Origin: Eucalyptus grandis
Taxonomy: Eukaryota; Streptophyta; Magnoliopsida; Myrtales; Myrtaceae
Assembly: GCF_016545825.1 (NCBI RefSeq)
Contig: NC_052619.1
Span: 8,323,501 to 8,387,500, forward strand
DNA length: 64,000 nucleotides
Reading direction: 5' to 3'
In this document: in pieces, positions 36,044-47,819 of the stretch
Layout: each line of letters starts with the position of its first letter
Numbering within the stretch: the first letter of the stretch is position 1
Program-made: the position numbers and the translations under genes
The notes under the pieces: generated by a model
Seen by the model: the letters and a program-made list of their open reading frames with translations, nothing else
What the model was told of the DNA's origin: nothing
Databases searched by the model: none

Positions 36044-37354
36044 GGGCGCGCATGACAAAATTTATGTTTCTCGATTCTCTGTTTCTCTGTTCCGTGGAAC
36101 AAGTTTGGAACAGAAATCCGTTTGGTAACACAATTTGATTTCTTTATTTCAAACAGATTTCTATTACAAAAATAGAGAAATTGAAGAAATCGAAGCTGAA
36201 ATTTTTAACTTCTCGTTTCGAAATAGAAATCAGAAACTGAAATCAAACCATATAAAAGAACCTTGCGCTTTCTTGCTAACTTAATTCACTCATAACCACA
36301 ATTTCACAAATTATTGATAATTTTCTTTTTCTCATTTTGCTTGTGTTTTTTTTTTTTTTTTGTATTTTTTTATAACTTCCTCTTTAGGATGAAAGGCAAT
36401 CCAATGGGTCCCTAATTTTCAAAAACGACCAAAGTTCTTAAATGCTTACTTAAAAACAATGGGGCTCTTTCCTCCTAGAAAAGTCACGCGCATGGCCAGT
36501 TGAAGAAAAAGTTCTTACGTAATAGATGAATAAAAACGTGCCTAGAAATTTAACCTTATTTTTTTACGAATTCAAAATTCTTGCAAAATCAAAATAATTA
36601 AATTGTTACACAATCTTGAATTTTAATTCGAAGGCAAGAGATTCAAGAGATCTCTCTCTTTACTATGCAAGGGCCATTAAAGGTTCATTGAGCAACGATA
36701 AAGAAATTAGGAATGAGCAACTGGATTGATTCAATTCGAGAATCAAAATAAACCGACTTTCCCTCAATTGGTTCCTAACCATAAACGTTACTTTAAGGTA
36801 GAATTCTTATATATTTCTTTACACAATTAATTTTATTTTGTTAATAATCTTGTATAATACTAGTTTTTGGCACCATTGATGGCACCCATATTCATGCTTC
36901 CGCAGTACTTGTTTGAACCTATGCAGGATGAGCTTGCAAACGATACATTGATCGAGGAGGGAAACCAAATAAATACGCTTAAGAAAACAATTGCTAATAA
37001 AATGGCAAGAGATAATAATATGCTGGAAATTCCATGAAATTGTATTTTCAACTTTTGTAATGTATTAATATTATTTCGACTATTATTTTGTATTTGAGGA
37101 TTTCCTATGTTGTTTTAGTATTATTTCGACTATTATTTTGTATTTGAGGATTTCCTATGTTGTTATATAATTAATTTATATTCCTAGAAATAGAAATTTT
37201 GTTATGTTATCAAACGGATTTCTGTTTCAGAAATAGAACTTTTGAGTTGTTATCAAACGGGTTTCTTTGCTTAGAAACTTGTCCGGGAATAGAAAAAGAA
37301 ATTGATTTATGGTTAGAAATCAATTTCTGTTTCAGAAATTTTGTCATGCGCAGC
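36044..37354. mobile_element. PIF/Harbinger-like element nested in the long-inverted-repeat element
   Basis: The left end 'gggcgcgcatgacaaaattt' mirrors the right end (inverse 'gctgcgcatgacaaaatttc'), and TTAA lies at both junctions (36040-36043, 37355-37358), consistent with a TTA or TAA target. It contains a short plus-strand frame at 36879-37037 resembling the transposase C terminus. A direct repeat of about 50 bp ('ttgaggatttcctatgttgtt') occurs at 37085 and 37142. Confidence 0.75.
36879..37037 (+). pseudogene. Possible C-terminal fragment of a Harbinger (HARBI1-like) transposase
   Basis: A 52-codon frame ends with TLKKTIANKMARDNN. Plant HARBI1-like nucleases commonly end in a 'R-x-x-IA-x-x-MW' type tail, and the acidic stretch before it also fits. 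The catalytic core is absent. If right, this element is a deletion derivative of an autonomous Harbinger. The resemblance is short, so it stays tentative. Confidence 0.35.
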
Positions 37355-37446
37355 TTAAGTGATCTATTTTGTTCCGATTTGGCACTTAAATGTCATTTTC
37401 GTAACTTTGGCGCTTAAACGTCCCTTTGAGCCAACTTTTGGTAGTT

Positions 37447-37997
37447 AATTATTAACATAGTTTCGGTTTTTTGATAAATTAATCAAGTCATCTCGTTCAA
37501 TAAGTGCCTCATATGTCTCTCTGATCTCCCATCACTCATATATGGGTTATTTGGGTCGGTAAAATATTACATTCGTAAGGTGCTCTGGAATTTCATCAAA
37601 ATATTAAATTTTGATGGGCCATTTTTTTTGTTATCTGTGCAGCTCCTAGTCCGACCGTAATGATCGAATTGATTACCTTCACACATAAGAGCAGAGAATA
37701 CCAAGATGCATCAATAAGATTATTATATTAAGCGATTCGATAGATTTCACAGATAAAGAACTTCACCTGAGTAATTTTATAAACGAAATTTAGTCTTCTA
37801 TCACAATTACTCTGGGAGATACCGTCTCACGGTCAAAAAATCGCACAAGCAAAGAATCAAACAAAGCTTGTTGGAGACAGGAGAAGCCATACCAAGAAAA
37901 GCTTAAAAAATGATATGTTCCAACAAATAAGTTTAATCCAAGCAAACAAGCCAGCATACACACGCGGCCTTGATCGAAACAAACACATTGATCAGGC
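37447..37997. other. End of unit B and 5' region of the NLR gene
   Basis: The match to unit A ends near 37625. From there to the NLR start no repeat is recognised; the NLR promoter should lie here, but no convincing TATA box was chosen. Confidence 0.45.
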
Positions 37998-40897
37998 ATG
38001 GCTGCTTCCAACACGATAACATACACGATGGCTGCTGAAGCCGCTGCTGAGATCGTGTCCCAGAAATTAGAGATGTTGCTCTCTCATCCGGTGTGCGTAA
38101 GGTGCTCGTCAATTGAACCACTCGTGAAGGAGGCCAAGGAGAAGCTGGCCACGATTCAAGAGTTCTTTCCACGCCAGACGGCATGTCCCTGAGTAGGGCA
38201 GGATGGTTGGGGCGGCTCCTCCAAGCCATGTACGACACTGAGCAATTCATCGAGAATTTCCACCTCAGAGAGGCCGGCGGGAGGCACGACGCCCTGCACA
38301 TGGCCATGAGGCTGCCAGCCGCGCTCATCTCCAAGCACCAGCTAAGGAGGGACCTGTCCAATCTGGTGAATAAGATGCAGGAGATGCAGGAGCTGTGTCA
38401 AGACCACGGCTTGACGGGCAAGAAGGAGGCCGAGGGCAAGATGAGGAAGGAATCTGCTTGTTCCTCCTCCTTACTAGTGCTCCAGAGCAAGATGAAAACT
38501 GGCGAGGCTGACTAGTTTATGGGATTGGCAAGAGTCGATGAAAGATTTATGGCTGCAGCAAAAGGAGGAAATAAAATTGTCTATTCGGGGGGAGGGAACG
38601 AGACAGGGGAATCTCGGTTGCACTTTGATTTGGGGTGAGCAAGGCGTCGGCAAGACGTACGTCACGAGATGCGTCTACAATGAAGCGAAGTACCTGGGCT
38701 TTGAGTGGTGTGCTTGGGTCCGCCTCTCAGCCGGAATGGACATCCAGGATTTCTTATTTGAGATACTGCAGCAAATGGGGAAGCTAGCGAGGGAGGTGAA
38801 GGACATGAATTTGCACGAGATGACGGAAATGCACCGCATTGAATTGGCCAAGAGGAAGAAGTTCCTCATCGTGTTGGATGGCATGCACCCGTCCAACGAG
38901 CGACTCCTGCCAAGGTTAGTGAGCATCCTTTATCCTGGGCCAGGCCACATAATTATCACGACTCAAGACTCCAGCATAGCCAATAAGACGTCCTTTTTCC
39001 CGGAAAGGAGGATCGAGCTAAAAAATTAAATTCAACACAGAGCCGGAAAATGCTCGCTGGGAAGTTCAAGCAAAGAGTACCCAATGGTCAGAGCCTCTCA
39101 AAAAAGAAGGGTATCATAGAAATTTGTCAGGGCTTGCCGCTCCGTATATCCTTACTCAGCGGTTTGCTGCTAAATGCTGGAGACCAGGAACGCGCAGCGT
39201 TGGAGAAAGATCGTTCTAAGATGTCAACATCAGAGCTACTACAATTGAGTTACCATAAATTGGCAGCCCATCTAAAACCGTGTTTCATCTACATGGTTTT
39301 GTTCCCCCGAGCAGCCCCCATTTCGACAAGAAGGCTAGTGAGGCTGTGGTTGGCTGAGGGCTTATTGGATTCGCATTGTTACGACGGAGAAAGAAAACTG
39401 ACAAGGCAGCCCGAGGCTGCTGGAGAGACTTTCATTCTGGACCTTGCGGGAAGGAACGTCATCGAGGTGGTGAGCTGGAGGGCGGATGGATTCCCCAAAG
39501 CTTGCTACATGCTCACCTCTCTGTATGACCTGATCCACCCGATCGCCATGGACACAAAGTTCCTCCACATACATGCCGCTAGCAAGTCAAAAGACGAGAA
39601 TGACTGCGGCCCAACCAGCCAGCAACAACAGCTGCCAGCCCATCAGTACGAAATCAAGGTCCGGTGGCTCGCAGAGCACACAAACATAGTCAGAGACAGC
39701 CATGGTGGCAGCTACCCCGGTTTGAACCTCAATCACGTCCGCTCGTTTCTGTCGTTCTACATGAGGAGAGGCATGCTCACCAAGGAAATCAGCAACTTCC
39801 TCAGGAACATGACCTCCAAGACCGCCTATAGCTTGCTGAGGGTACTTGACTTGGAGGGTGTGTATAGGCCATCCTTGGAAGGTGTGCTCCATAAGTTGGT
39901 GCTCCTAAAGTACCTAGGATTAAGATCCACGGTGTTGCACTCGATCCCTAGTGCAGTTGCGGATCTGCAATATCTTGAGACTCTTGACATAAAGGACACC
40001 TACATCACTTCCCTGCCGAATTCCTTCTGGAAGGCGAGGAACTTGAGGCACTTGCATCTCAACTGGTTGTACATCGACTTGAAGAAGATCTTCGAGGATG
40101 ATAATGCTTTGACTAAACTCCAAACCTTAAGCGGGCTAGTTATCGGTGAAGTGAAGGAGAACTCGGTGATGGGCCACATGAACAGCTTGACCACGCTGAA
40201 GCTTTTCTTGCACCAATTGGATAGGGACACCTCAGGCACTGCGGGAAAAGCACTAGCCGATTGGATTAGCTCTAGGCTCACCTATCTCCAGTCCTTGACC
40301 TTGGGGGTGACCAAAAATGCCAAGCCCGCGAAATCGCAGATAGGCCCGTTGCCGAAATTGTCGTTGGCGGAGCATCACGGACTGTTCGTGCTTTACTTGC
40401 TGGGCCGACTCAACAAACCCATCTGGACACAGCTCCTGCCGGTCTCGCTCAGGGTTTTGATCCTGTCGGGTTCGAGGGTGGAAGCAGACATGATGCCTGA
40501 GTTGGGTGGCCTCCTGGGACACCTGAGGACACTCAAGCTGTTGGCCAATTCTTTCCTAGGCACTAGTCTGACGTTCGCCAAAGGTGGGTTTCCGAGCCTC
40601 ATGATCTTGAAGATTTGGAAGCTGCCTCAGCTTGTGCGTGTGACTATTAAAGAAGGAGCAATGCCGCGTCTCATAAAACTCGAGTTTAGGCACCTCGAGT
40701 GTTTGAAAACTGTTGAAGGGATCCACGAGTGCAAGATATTGGAGAATTTTAGTGTGATGTCCCAATGCGATGCTCTTGTTAACCAACTCAGGGACAAAAT
40801 AGGAGAGAAGGTGAATCTGCATTTTGAAGACAGCAAGAGGCCTGGATCTTCGGCCGATGACGAGGACGAGGATGAGGATGAGGATGAGGACAGCTAG
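37998..40897 (+). pseudogene. CC-NB-LRR disease-resistance gene with three frame changes
   Basis: NLRs of this type are intracellular immune receptors; the CC domain signals, NB-ARC switches with ATP/ADP, and LRRs sense effectors. Reading order: an Rx-like coiled-coil N terminus (37998-38180, MAASNTITYTMAAEAAAEIV), its continuation (38168-38512), NB-ARC with P-loop GEQGVGKT (38634-38657), kinase-2 LIVLDGMH (near 38880; the usual second Asp is Gly), IIITTQD, then GLPLR (39131), an RNBS-D-like LKPCFIYMVLFP, a weak MHD-like stretch, about ten LRRs (39830-40780), and an acidic Asp/Glu tail. No introns. The frame changes near 38165 (T-rich run), near 38513 (with a TAG) and at 39020-39025 (A run). 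The last 615 codons are open. Either a young pseudogene or, at the two homopolymers, assembly error. Confidence 0.88.
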
Positions 40898-41580
40898 TGT
40901 GGGATCATATTAACTCTCGAACATGATGAAAATGTTTTTATAGATTGGTAATTTCAATAATTATTTTTTAGTTATTAAAAAACAATAAAAATCAGGGACG
41001 AAAAAGCACAGATGCCCCGTCTGCATGTTCAAAGAGGCCCGAATCTGCGGATGACAACAGGTATGGGACATTACTAAATCTCAAACACATTCTTTATGCG
41101 TGATGATGAAAATATCTTAATTGGCTTGATAATTTCAATAATTACTTATTGGTTATTAAAAAGAACAATCAAAATTAGGGAAAAAATGGAAGTCTGCTCC
41201 GAGAGCCCGAATCTGTGGATGAGGACAACTATTTTCTCAATTCCAATAAAATGCAACTAGATCTAATATGAGCTGTCGATCATAATGTATAAGGATAGAA
41301 CTTACAATGGGGTCTCAAAAATAAGTAATTTTTTGTTAGGCCTTTATCCTTTTTATAGGTTCACTACAATTATTATTAGTTAAATCTTCTAGTTTTCTCG
41401 ATAAGGATTTGATATCTTTAGTTTCATCTCAACAATTTTTTTTTTTTTTTATTTCCACAAGAGATCGTATTGTCTTTCTATAGTATCGCAGTTTGGAACA
41501 TATTCTTTACACATGGTGATGAAAATGTTTTTATAGAATTGACAATTTCTCATTGCTGATTACAATTATGATTTTTATCA
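40850..41580. repeat. Tandem diverged copies of the NLR 3' end
   Basis: The last coding bases plus 3' flank (40850-40990: 'aggcctggatcttcggccga', then 'tgatgaaaatgtttttatag') recur at about 40995-41180 and partly at 41185-41240 and 41480-41580. Words such as 'gcccgaatctg', 'gatgatgaaaatat' and 'atttcaataattac' keep their order. Each later copy is more worn or shorter. Confidence 0.7.
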
Positions 41581-42829
41581 GATAAGTATTACGTTGGCTC
41601 ATTTTTCCATGCCAAATTGATACATATTAAGAAACTATGAAGGCTACGGTGAATCCTACTAAATATCACAAAATCACATGTGCAGTATCATTTAACCTTT
41701 GTATAATCAAATATTGGATTCAAAAGTAACCTTTGGAACCAACCAACTCCCCATAGCTTACGCACATCAACTGAGCCTTTCACCTAGCTCACATACAAGA
41801 ATCTGAAGAAAAGATTACGAATTTTTTCACACTAGTTAAGACCTCTCCTTGATTTACCGTATCATAGTTAAAAAATGAAGTTTCTCATACGGGAACAAAA
41901 TCTACAAAGCTAGTGTTTTGACTGTAGAATTGTTATTGAGAATGTAAATTGAGTTTAGTGGAAGGTTGATAAGACTTCTATAAATTGTACGTGTAAAGTT
42001 TAAATTTGATATGATTTTGCGACATTCCTTTTAGTTATATATTTATAATAATAGTGTTAGTGTACAATAGAATATCATTTTCTAGGGCGGTATGATCTCT
42101 TGGCTATAATATGCAGAATAAGTTAATGCATGAATTTCTTTCTTTGATTAGTTCAATTGTAAATCCAACTGACTTTTCTTACTCTCAAACTATGAATTAA
42201 AAAACCTCAGGACTGCTTTTATTTTGGCTGCACGAGGCTTAATAAAATTGCATTGATTACAGCTTCAGGAAGTTATAGGGTTGGCTCAGAGGACGGCTGT
42301 GGGGGCGATCTGACTGTAGATGAAGCTGAGGGACGGACTTCAATGGAGGACACTGGCAGCATGTGCATTGAGGTTATGGAGGAGACTGTCAGATGGTTGG
42401 AGCTCTCGATGAGCTTGATATTGATGATCATCACATGCTCCCTCTTTTTTTTCTTTAACAAGATGATTACATGCTCTTATCTCTCTATCTTTCTGCTAAA
42501 TTTCCGATTGGCGTTAACTACATTCTTTCTGAATTAAATGATACTAGTGTATTTGGAAACTTTAAGGATTACCAGTTCATGCATGATTATTTGTATGTTG
42601 TACGATCTCATCTTCCATAACTATGGTAGAAAAACTGTATCATTCGTTATTTATAGACTGAAAATTAATATTATCAAGTTTCTTGGACTATATGCACGAG
42701 AAACCATCATCTTACAACATACTTGAGGCTTGGCCTTGCCAAATCCCCGACCTTACCTTTAGTTGGTCGACTCATTGGAGGAAAAAGGAAGGGAAGAAAA
42801 AAAGGAAAAATAAAATATTATTAATTAAA
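41581..42829. other. Intergenic, no gene recognised
   Basis: Contains a plus-strand frame at 42253-42537 (94 codons, hydrophilic first half, then a hydrophobic stretch) with no recognised domain. No repeats or element ends seen. Confidence 0.4.
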
Positions 42830-43680
42830 GGGAAAATCTCAAATAAGGATCCGAAGTGGATCAATTTTCTCAAATAAGGATCCGAAATGAACTTTGTATC
42901 AGATAAAAACCCAAAGTGAACCCATTATCTCAAATAAGGACCCAAAGTGGTTGAATTAATTCCAAATAAGGACCTAAGCTTATTTGGTCAGCCAAAATGT
43001 GACATTTTCGACGACCGGAGTTTGGGCAATTTTGTCAAAAAAAAATCTAGGGAAAATTAACAAATCCTAAAACATAAAACAAAAAAAAAAAAAACCCTAG
43101 GTTTTCTACGGTCTCCCATTCCTTGTACCCATCCTCTCGCAAAGTCAAAGACCGAAGTTCGCCCATTCCTTCTACCCATCCTCCGCAAAGTCAAAGACCC
43201 AAATTCTCTACTAGTTGAGGCACGAATTCAAAAATAAGAACAAAACCAAATTCTTCTTTCTTTGTTTGCGGAGACGCAAATTCTCCACCGGTCGAGCAAG
43301 GTGAGGAGCGACGAGAATCGAGTCATGACAATGACTGGGCAGCGAATTGGTTGAGGAGCAGCAGGGGAGAAGAAAGAAGAAAACATAAACATCTTAATGA
43401 ATAATCTAAACTTAATTAATTTAGAATTTTCCATTTTTTCCAATCACAAATTTCTGACAAAATTGCCCCTATTTTAATCTTTGGAAAATGTTTGTCGATG
43501 AGTTAAGGCCCTCAATAAAGATTAACTTGATCACTTTGGATCCTTATTTGATACAAAATTCACTTCGGGTCATTATTTGAAACGATTGATCCACTTCGGG
43601 TCCTTATTTGACATAAAGTTCACTTTTGGTACTTATTTGAAAAAATAGATTCACTTTAGGTCCTTATTTAGAATTTTCCC
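42830..43680. mobile_element. MULE-like element with perfect 9-bp target duplication
   Basis: TTAATTAAA flanks both sides (42821-42829 and 43681-43689). The ends are 'gggaaaat' and its inverse. Both arms are built from several copies of a unit like 'caaataaggacccaaagtg' in opposite orientation. The interior (43070-43400) is non-coding and has 'cccattccttgtacccatcctc' repeated once. No transposase. Confidence 0.85.
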
Positions 43681-43689
43681 TTAATTAAA

Positions 43690-44167
43690 AATTATTTATG
43701 TCAACATCAGTGACACCATGTAGGACAGCTAACATATCTGCCAAAGCCAGCCGGCTAAAATTTGGCATGTATACTGAATTGGTATAAATACAAAAGATTT
43801 AGGATTTAATCGACAAAAAAATTGAATTGACATAATTATGATAGATTTATGACATAATTGTAAAAATAATAAACCTAACAAAAGTTCTTGCTTAGTTTTT
43901 TGTATTCTTGGTCAAAGTTCTTGTTTAGTTCAATCTTGGTATTTTTACATGTGCAATTCATAGAATTAAATGATATAATTTTTTCCAAGGATAACCAAAC
44001 AACTATTTTTAAATAACTAGCGAGATAGATGGATAGATAGGCAGACAAATTAAGTATATTTATAGATGGATCTTGTAACTCTTACGGTGTGACTCTGTGA
44101 GGATGAACATTTGGGTGGGGTGAGCGAGATTATCCAACTTTGACATGATGGATCCCACACAAATAAG
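43690..44167. other. Intergenic, AT-rich
   Basis: No coding or repeat structure recognised beyond a short 'gatagatggatagatag' run near 44025. Confidence 0.5.
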
Positions 44168-45123
44168 TAGGGGTGTGCAAAATACCCGGAATCACCCAGA
44201 CCGCCCGGAATCGGATGGAACCACCCGAAACCGGCGGTTCTTGAGGGAACCGGTCCGGTTCTCAGTTCTAATTTACTGGAACCGGTGGGTACCGGTCCGG
44301 TTCTTGGTTCCATGGACGGATCCGCCCGCCCGCCCACCTGCACCGGACCGATTAATTTTTAATATTAAAATATTACTAAAACAAAACAAACCCTAACCGA
44401 GCGTGACTTCTCTCCTCTCGTCTTCGACTTCTTCAGTTCGATGACTATCTCTCTTCTCTATCTCTCTTCTCTGTCTCTTCCTCAGTTCCTCCCTGAGCGT
44501 TGATGTCGCCGCCGCCGCTACTGTCCTCCCCCTCGCGCCAGCCGCCACAGCCTCTGCTCCACCCAGCAATGACCCACGACGCCACAGCTCGCCTCCGCGC
44601 CAACCACTGCGCTAGCAGCCACGAGCGCCCTTCACCCGCTCGCCCATCGCCGTTGCTTATGCTCCGGGCCCCCTTCGCCAGCAATCCGACGCTGTTGCAG
44701 CCCCTACAGCCGCAACGACCGACGCAAGAGCAGATCCCGAATCGGTGGCTGCGCCTCCGTCACCGCTCCGCCGCCCCCTCGTGCGATCCTTGCAGCCATT
44801 TCGATTCCTCCTCGAGTGTCGACGCGCGCCGCTGCTCCTCCACCGCCGTTGTCCGCCCCCTCACGCAGCCCACCACGGCCTCTGCTCCACCCAACAGTGA
44901 CCCACGACGCCGTTGCAACCCCTACAACCACGATGACCGACACCAGCAAATCCCGAACCGATCGCTACGCCTCCGTCGCTGCTCCACCGCCCCTTTGCGC
45001 GATCCCTGCAGCCCCTGCGACTCCGGTTTCTCCTGTCCATTGCTGGTTCGCCTTACTGCTGATGCCACACCTCCGCCGATCTCCTCGCCGGAGCTCCACA
45101 TTCGCGTCAAGATCGGTTCCATG
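44168..45123. mobile_element. Left part of a hAT-like element cut by the copia insertion
   Basis: Starts 'taggggtgtgcaaaatac', a common end of plant hAT-type elements, followed by short 'ggaaccggtccggttc'-type inverted words (44240-44310). From 44500 a C-rich core repeats itself: 'ctctgctccaccca' at 44550 and 44880, and 'cagatcccgaatcg' at 44730 with 'caaatcccgaaccg' at 44945. The plus-strand frame at 44500-45144 (214 codons, Pro/Ser/Arg-rich) is probably composition driven. The right end would lie beyond the copia 3' LTR, outside the window. Confidence 0.45.
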
Positions 45124-46061
45124 TGTTGGAGAAAACTTTCTTGAGTGTTTTGAAGTTGACAAAATGTTTCCATCAGTCTAGTCTGAAGACTTGCAAACTC
45201 TTCCATCAAAGTCTGAAAACCTCTGGACTGCCAGACTTAAGACTTAAAGTCTATCCTCGTTGACCGTTTTTAGACCGTCAAAGAAGGCTTATCCAGAACT
45301 AAGTATTTCGTTAAGGATTTGATTCTATCGCGAAGAAGATCTCTTGGCTGGATATAGCATGTCGGAATCCATTATTCAAATTGAGATTAATTCAGGGATT
45401 TTGAATCCGTTGATTGGCAAAGCATACTTGAAAGGTTCTACTTATGGAAACCTAGATCCTGATTGTATGGGCGAGCAGGATTGGTAGGCTATCGACATAT
45501 TCCTTAAATAACTCGAAATCTCCCTAATTGATTATGTCCAACGAGTAGATTGGAAGAACTCCTTTGGTAAGTGCCAACGGGTGTGATGGCATGAAGGAGT
45601 ATATAAGGAAGACGTTCCGCTTATTTGAGTGTGTGCGCGATAGAAGAATTCCAAAATCGAAGCTCCTTGTTCTTAGTCAATTCAATTGTTGAACGAAATC
45701 TTGTACTCAAAAGAGAGTTTATATTTTTGTGAGACCTTGAGGAAGTGTAGCAAAGTCTCTACACCTGTGGAATCAAGGAAGAGCTTTACTTTGTAACAAC
45801 TCTTTTGATTCATAGTGAAATCCAGCCGGTGGGTTGTTAGTACGGAAGAGTAGACGTAGGCTTCGATTAAGCCAAACCACTATAAATCTTGTGTTCTTAT
45901 TATCTTCCCTAAGCTCTTTTACTTTGATTGTAACTCAATTTGTTTACAAGAGTCTAATTTCCTTTTCATATTCTATTGTTGATTAGAATTACACACTTCT
46001 CTCTGTAATTTTTTTTTTTGCACATATTCACCCCCTCTAGGTGCTCGTACTAACTTTCACA
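45124..46061 (+). repeat. 5' LTR of the outer copia element
   Basis: Begins TGTTGGAGAAAACTT and ends TTTCACA. A TATATAA box is at 45600-45606. The first 130 bp are rich in 'agtctgaagactt'-type words. Confidence 0.9.
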
Positions 46062-46063
46062 AT

Positions 46064-46075
46064 TGGTATCAGAGC
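46064..46075 (+). other. Primer-binding site for initiator-Met tRNA (outer element)
   Basis: TGGTATCAGAGC, complementary to the 3' end of plant initiator methionine tRNA, two bases after the LTR. Confidence 0.92.
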
Positions 46076-46121
46076 TTGTGTACTCACTTAAGTTGAAGTG
46101 TTTTACTCGAGTTAAAGATCC

Positions 46122-47094
46122 ATGGCCAGTATACTGGCTCCAAGTCTGGTTGAAGGGCAAAGCAATACTAAAACGCCTTATTTTGATGGAAATGAATACA
46201 ACATATAGAAAAAAAAAGATGAAGGCATTCATAAGATCAAAGGATCCTCTTAAATGGGATGTGGTAGACAAAATAATCATTCCTAAAGCTACACCAGTCT
46301 CAAAAAAAAGGAAAAGAAGCTGTTGAGTCCAGTGAAATGACTCAAGAAGAGATAACCAAGAGATAAGCTCTTAATGCAAAAGCAATTTATTCTTTATATT
46401 GTGCATTATCTCCTATTGAATATAACAGAATATCTTCTTGTGAAACAGCTAAAAAAGTCTAGGATAGATTACACATCACTTATGAAGAAACTGATCGAGT
46501 GAAAGAAACCATAATCAATATTCTGCTCGGTCAATATGAAGCATTCAAGATGAAACCAGAAGAATCTATCACTGACATGTTTAGTCGTTTTACAGAGATC
46601 GTGAATGGTCTTAAATATCAAGGTCAACCAATTTCTGGACCCATGAAGGTAAACAAGCTACTACGTGGACTATCCAATGATTGAAATCACATAAAGACCT
46701 CAATAAGGGAGACACAAAGAATCATGCCACTCTCTGTTGATGAATTGATTGGGACTCTTCAGTCTTATGAAGTGGAGCAAATCAACGAAGATGAAGATCC
46801 TAAAGGTAAGAAATCAATTGCATTAAAATCTAATGATGATTCTAATGTCACAGATTCTGAAGACGATATGGATGATGAAGAGCTTGCTCTCATGATAAGA
46901 AGGTTCAGAAACCGAACGGTAAAGAGGAGAAGATTCAATCCAAAAAAACAAAGTTTCCAAAAGCTACAAAATAAATCAGTTAAGGATGATGAATCCAATA
47001 AAGATGTAGTCTGCTTTGAATGCAAGAAAAATGGACATATCAAACCCAACTGTCCCCTTCTAAAGAGAAAGAAAGGAAAAGCTGAGAAATATTG
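46122..47094 (+). pseudogene. gag: gag of the outer copia element
   Basis: Encodes the capsid-nucleocapsid protein that packages element RNA in cytoplasmic particles. It starts MASILAPSLVEGQ and contains the copia gag signature TPYFDGNEYNI followed by a TAG stop (46206-46208) where the inner element keeps Trp. Later pieces are frame-shifted. A CCHC zinc knuckle (CFECKKNGHIKPNC) is at 47012-47053, preceded by an Asp/Glu-rich stretch. Non-functional as read. Confidence 0.8.
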
Positions 47095-47819
47095 AAAGGC
47101 ACTTAAAGCGAAACTTGGAGTGATACCGAATGTGAGGAAAGTGATGATGATTATGGCAATATTTGTCTCATGGCACAATCGGACTCGGATTCGGACTCCG
47201 AGCAGGACTCGGACTCGCACGGTGAAATCGAGGTAAGTAATTTAAAAATCCCTACTAAAGTCTCTAGATATATAGATGAATTGTGTCTTACTCTCTCAAA
47301 AGGATTTCCGAACTTAAAAGGGAAAATTCTGCATTGAAACAATAGGAAAATGTTTGGAAAGAGAATATCAAAAGTTTAGACAAAAGTGTTACTACTTTGA
47401 AAGAAAATGCAAACAATCTTTCAAAAGAAAATGCATTCTTGAAAAATGATATCTTGTGTATTTCTAAAAGATTTTCTATAGGATCTGAGAAACTTGAAAA
47501 AATTCTTTCAACACAAAGATCTTACTTCAACAAATCAGGTTTAGGAATGACTGCTGAAACCATTCCTCTAATTGATTTTCCTAAAGTAAAGGAAAGAATT
47601 AAGCAAAGACCTACAAAAGATTCTTACAAAAATCATTTCCAAAAAGTTTTTGTAAAACCTGTAGGCCGCAGTGCTCTTAAATGTTCTAAGTGCAATAGCT
47701 CGATCATTTTGAGAAAAATGTCCTATGGTTTGGAAACCTGTTGGAAGGTATGGGTAAAGACTGTATATTACACTAACACCAATGGACCCAAGAAAATATG
47801 GGTACCAAAGAAAACTTGA

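Noticed and set aside
38675..40836. Minus-strand frames across the NLR
   Set aside because: Shadows of the plus-strand coding sequence.
42253..42537. 94-codon frame as a gene
   Set aside because: No recognised domain, no second copy, ends in low-complexity Phe/Leu; kept only as a note in the intergenic entry.
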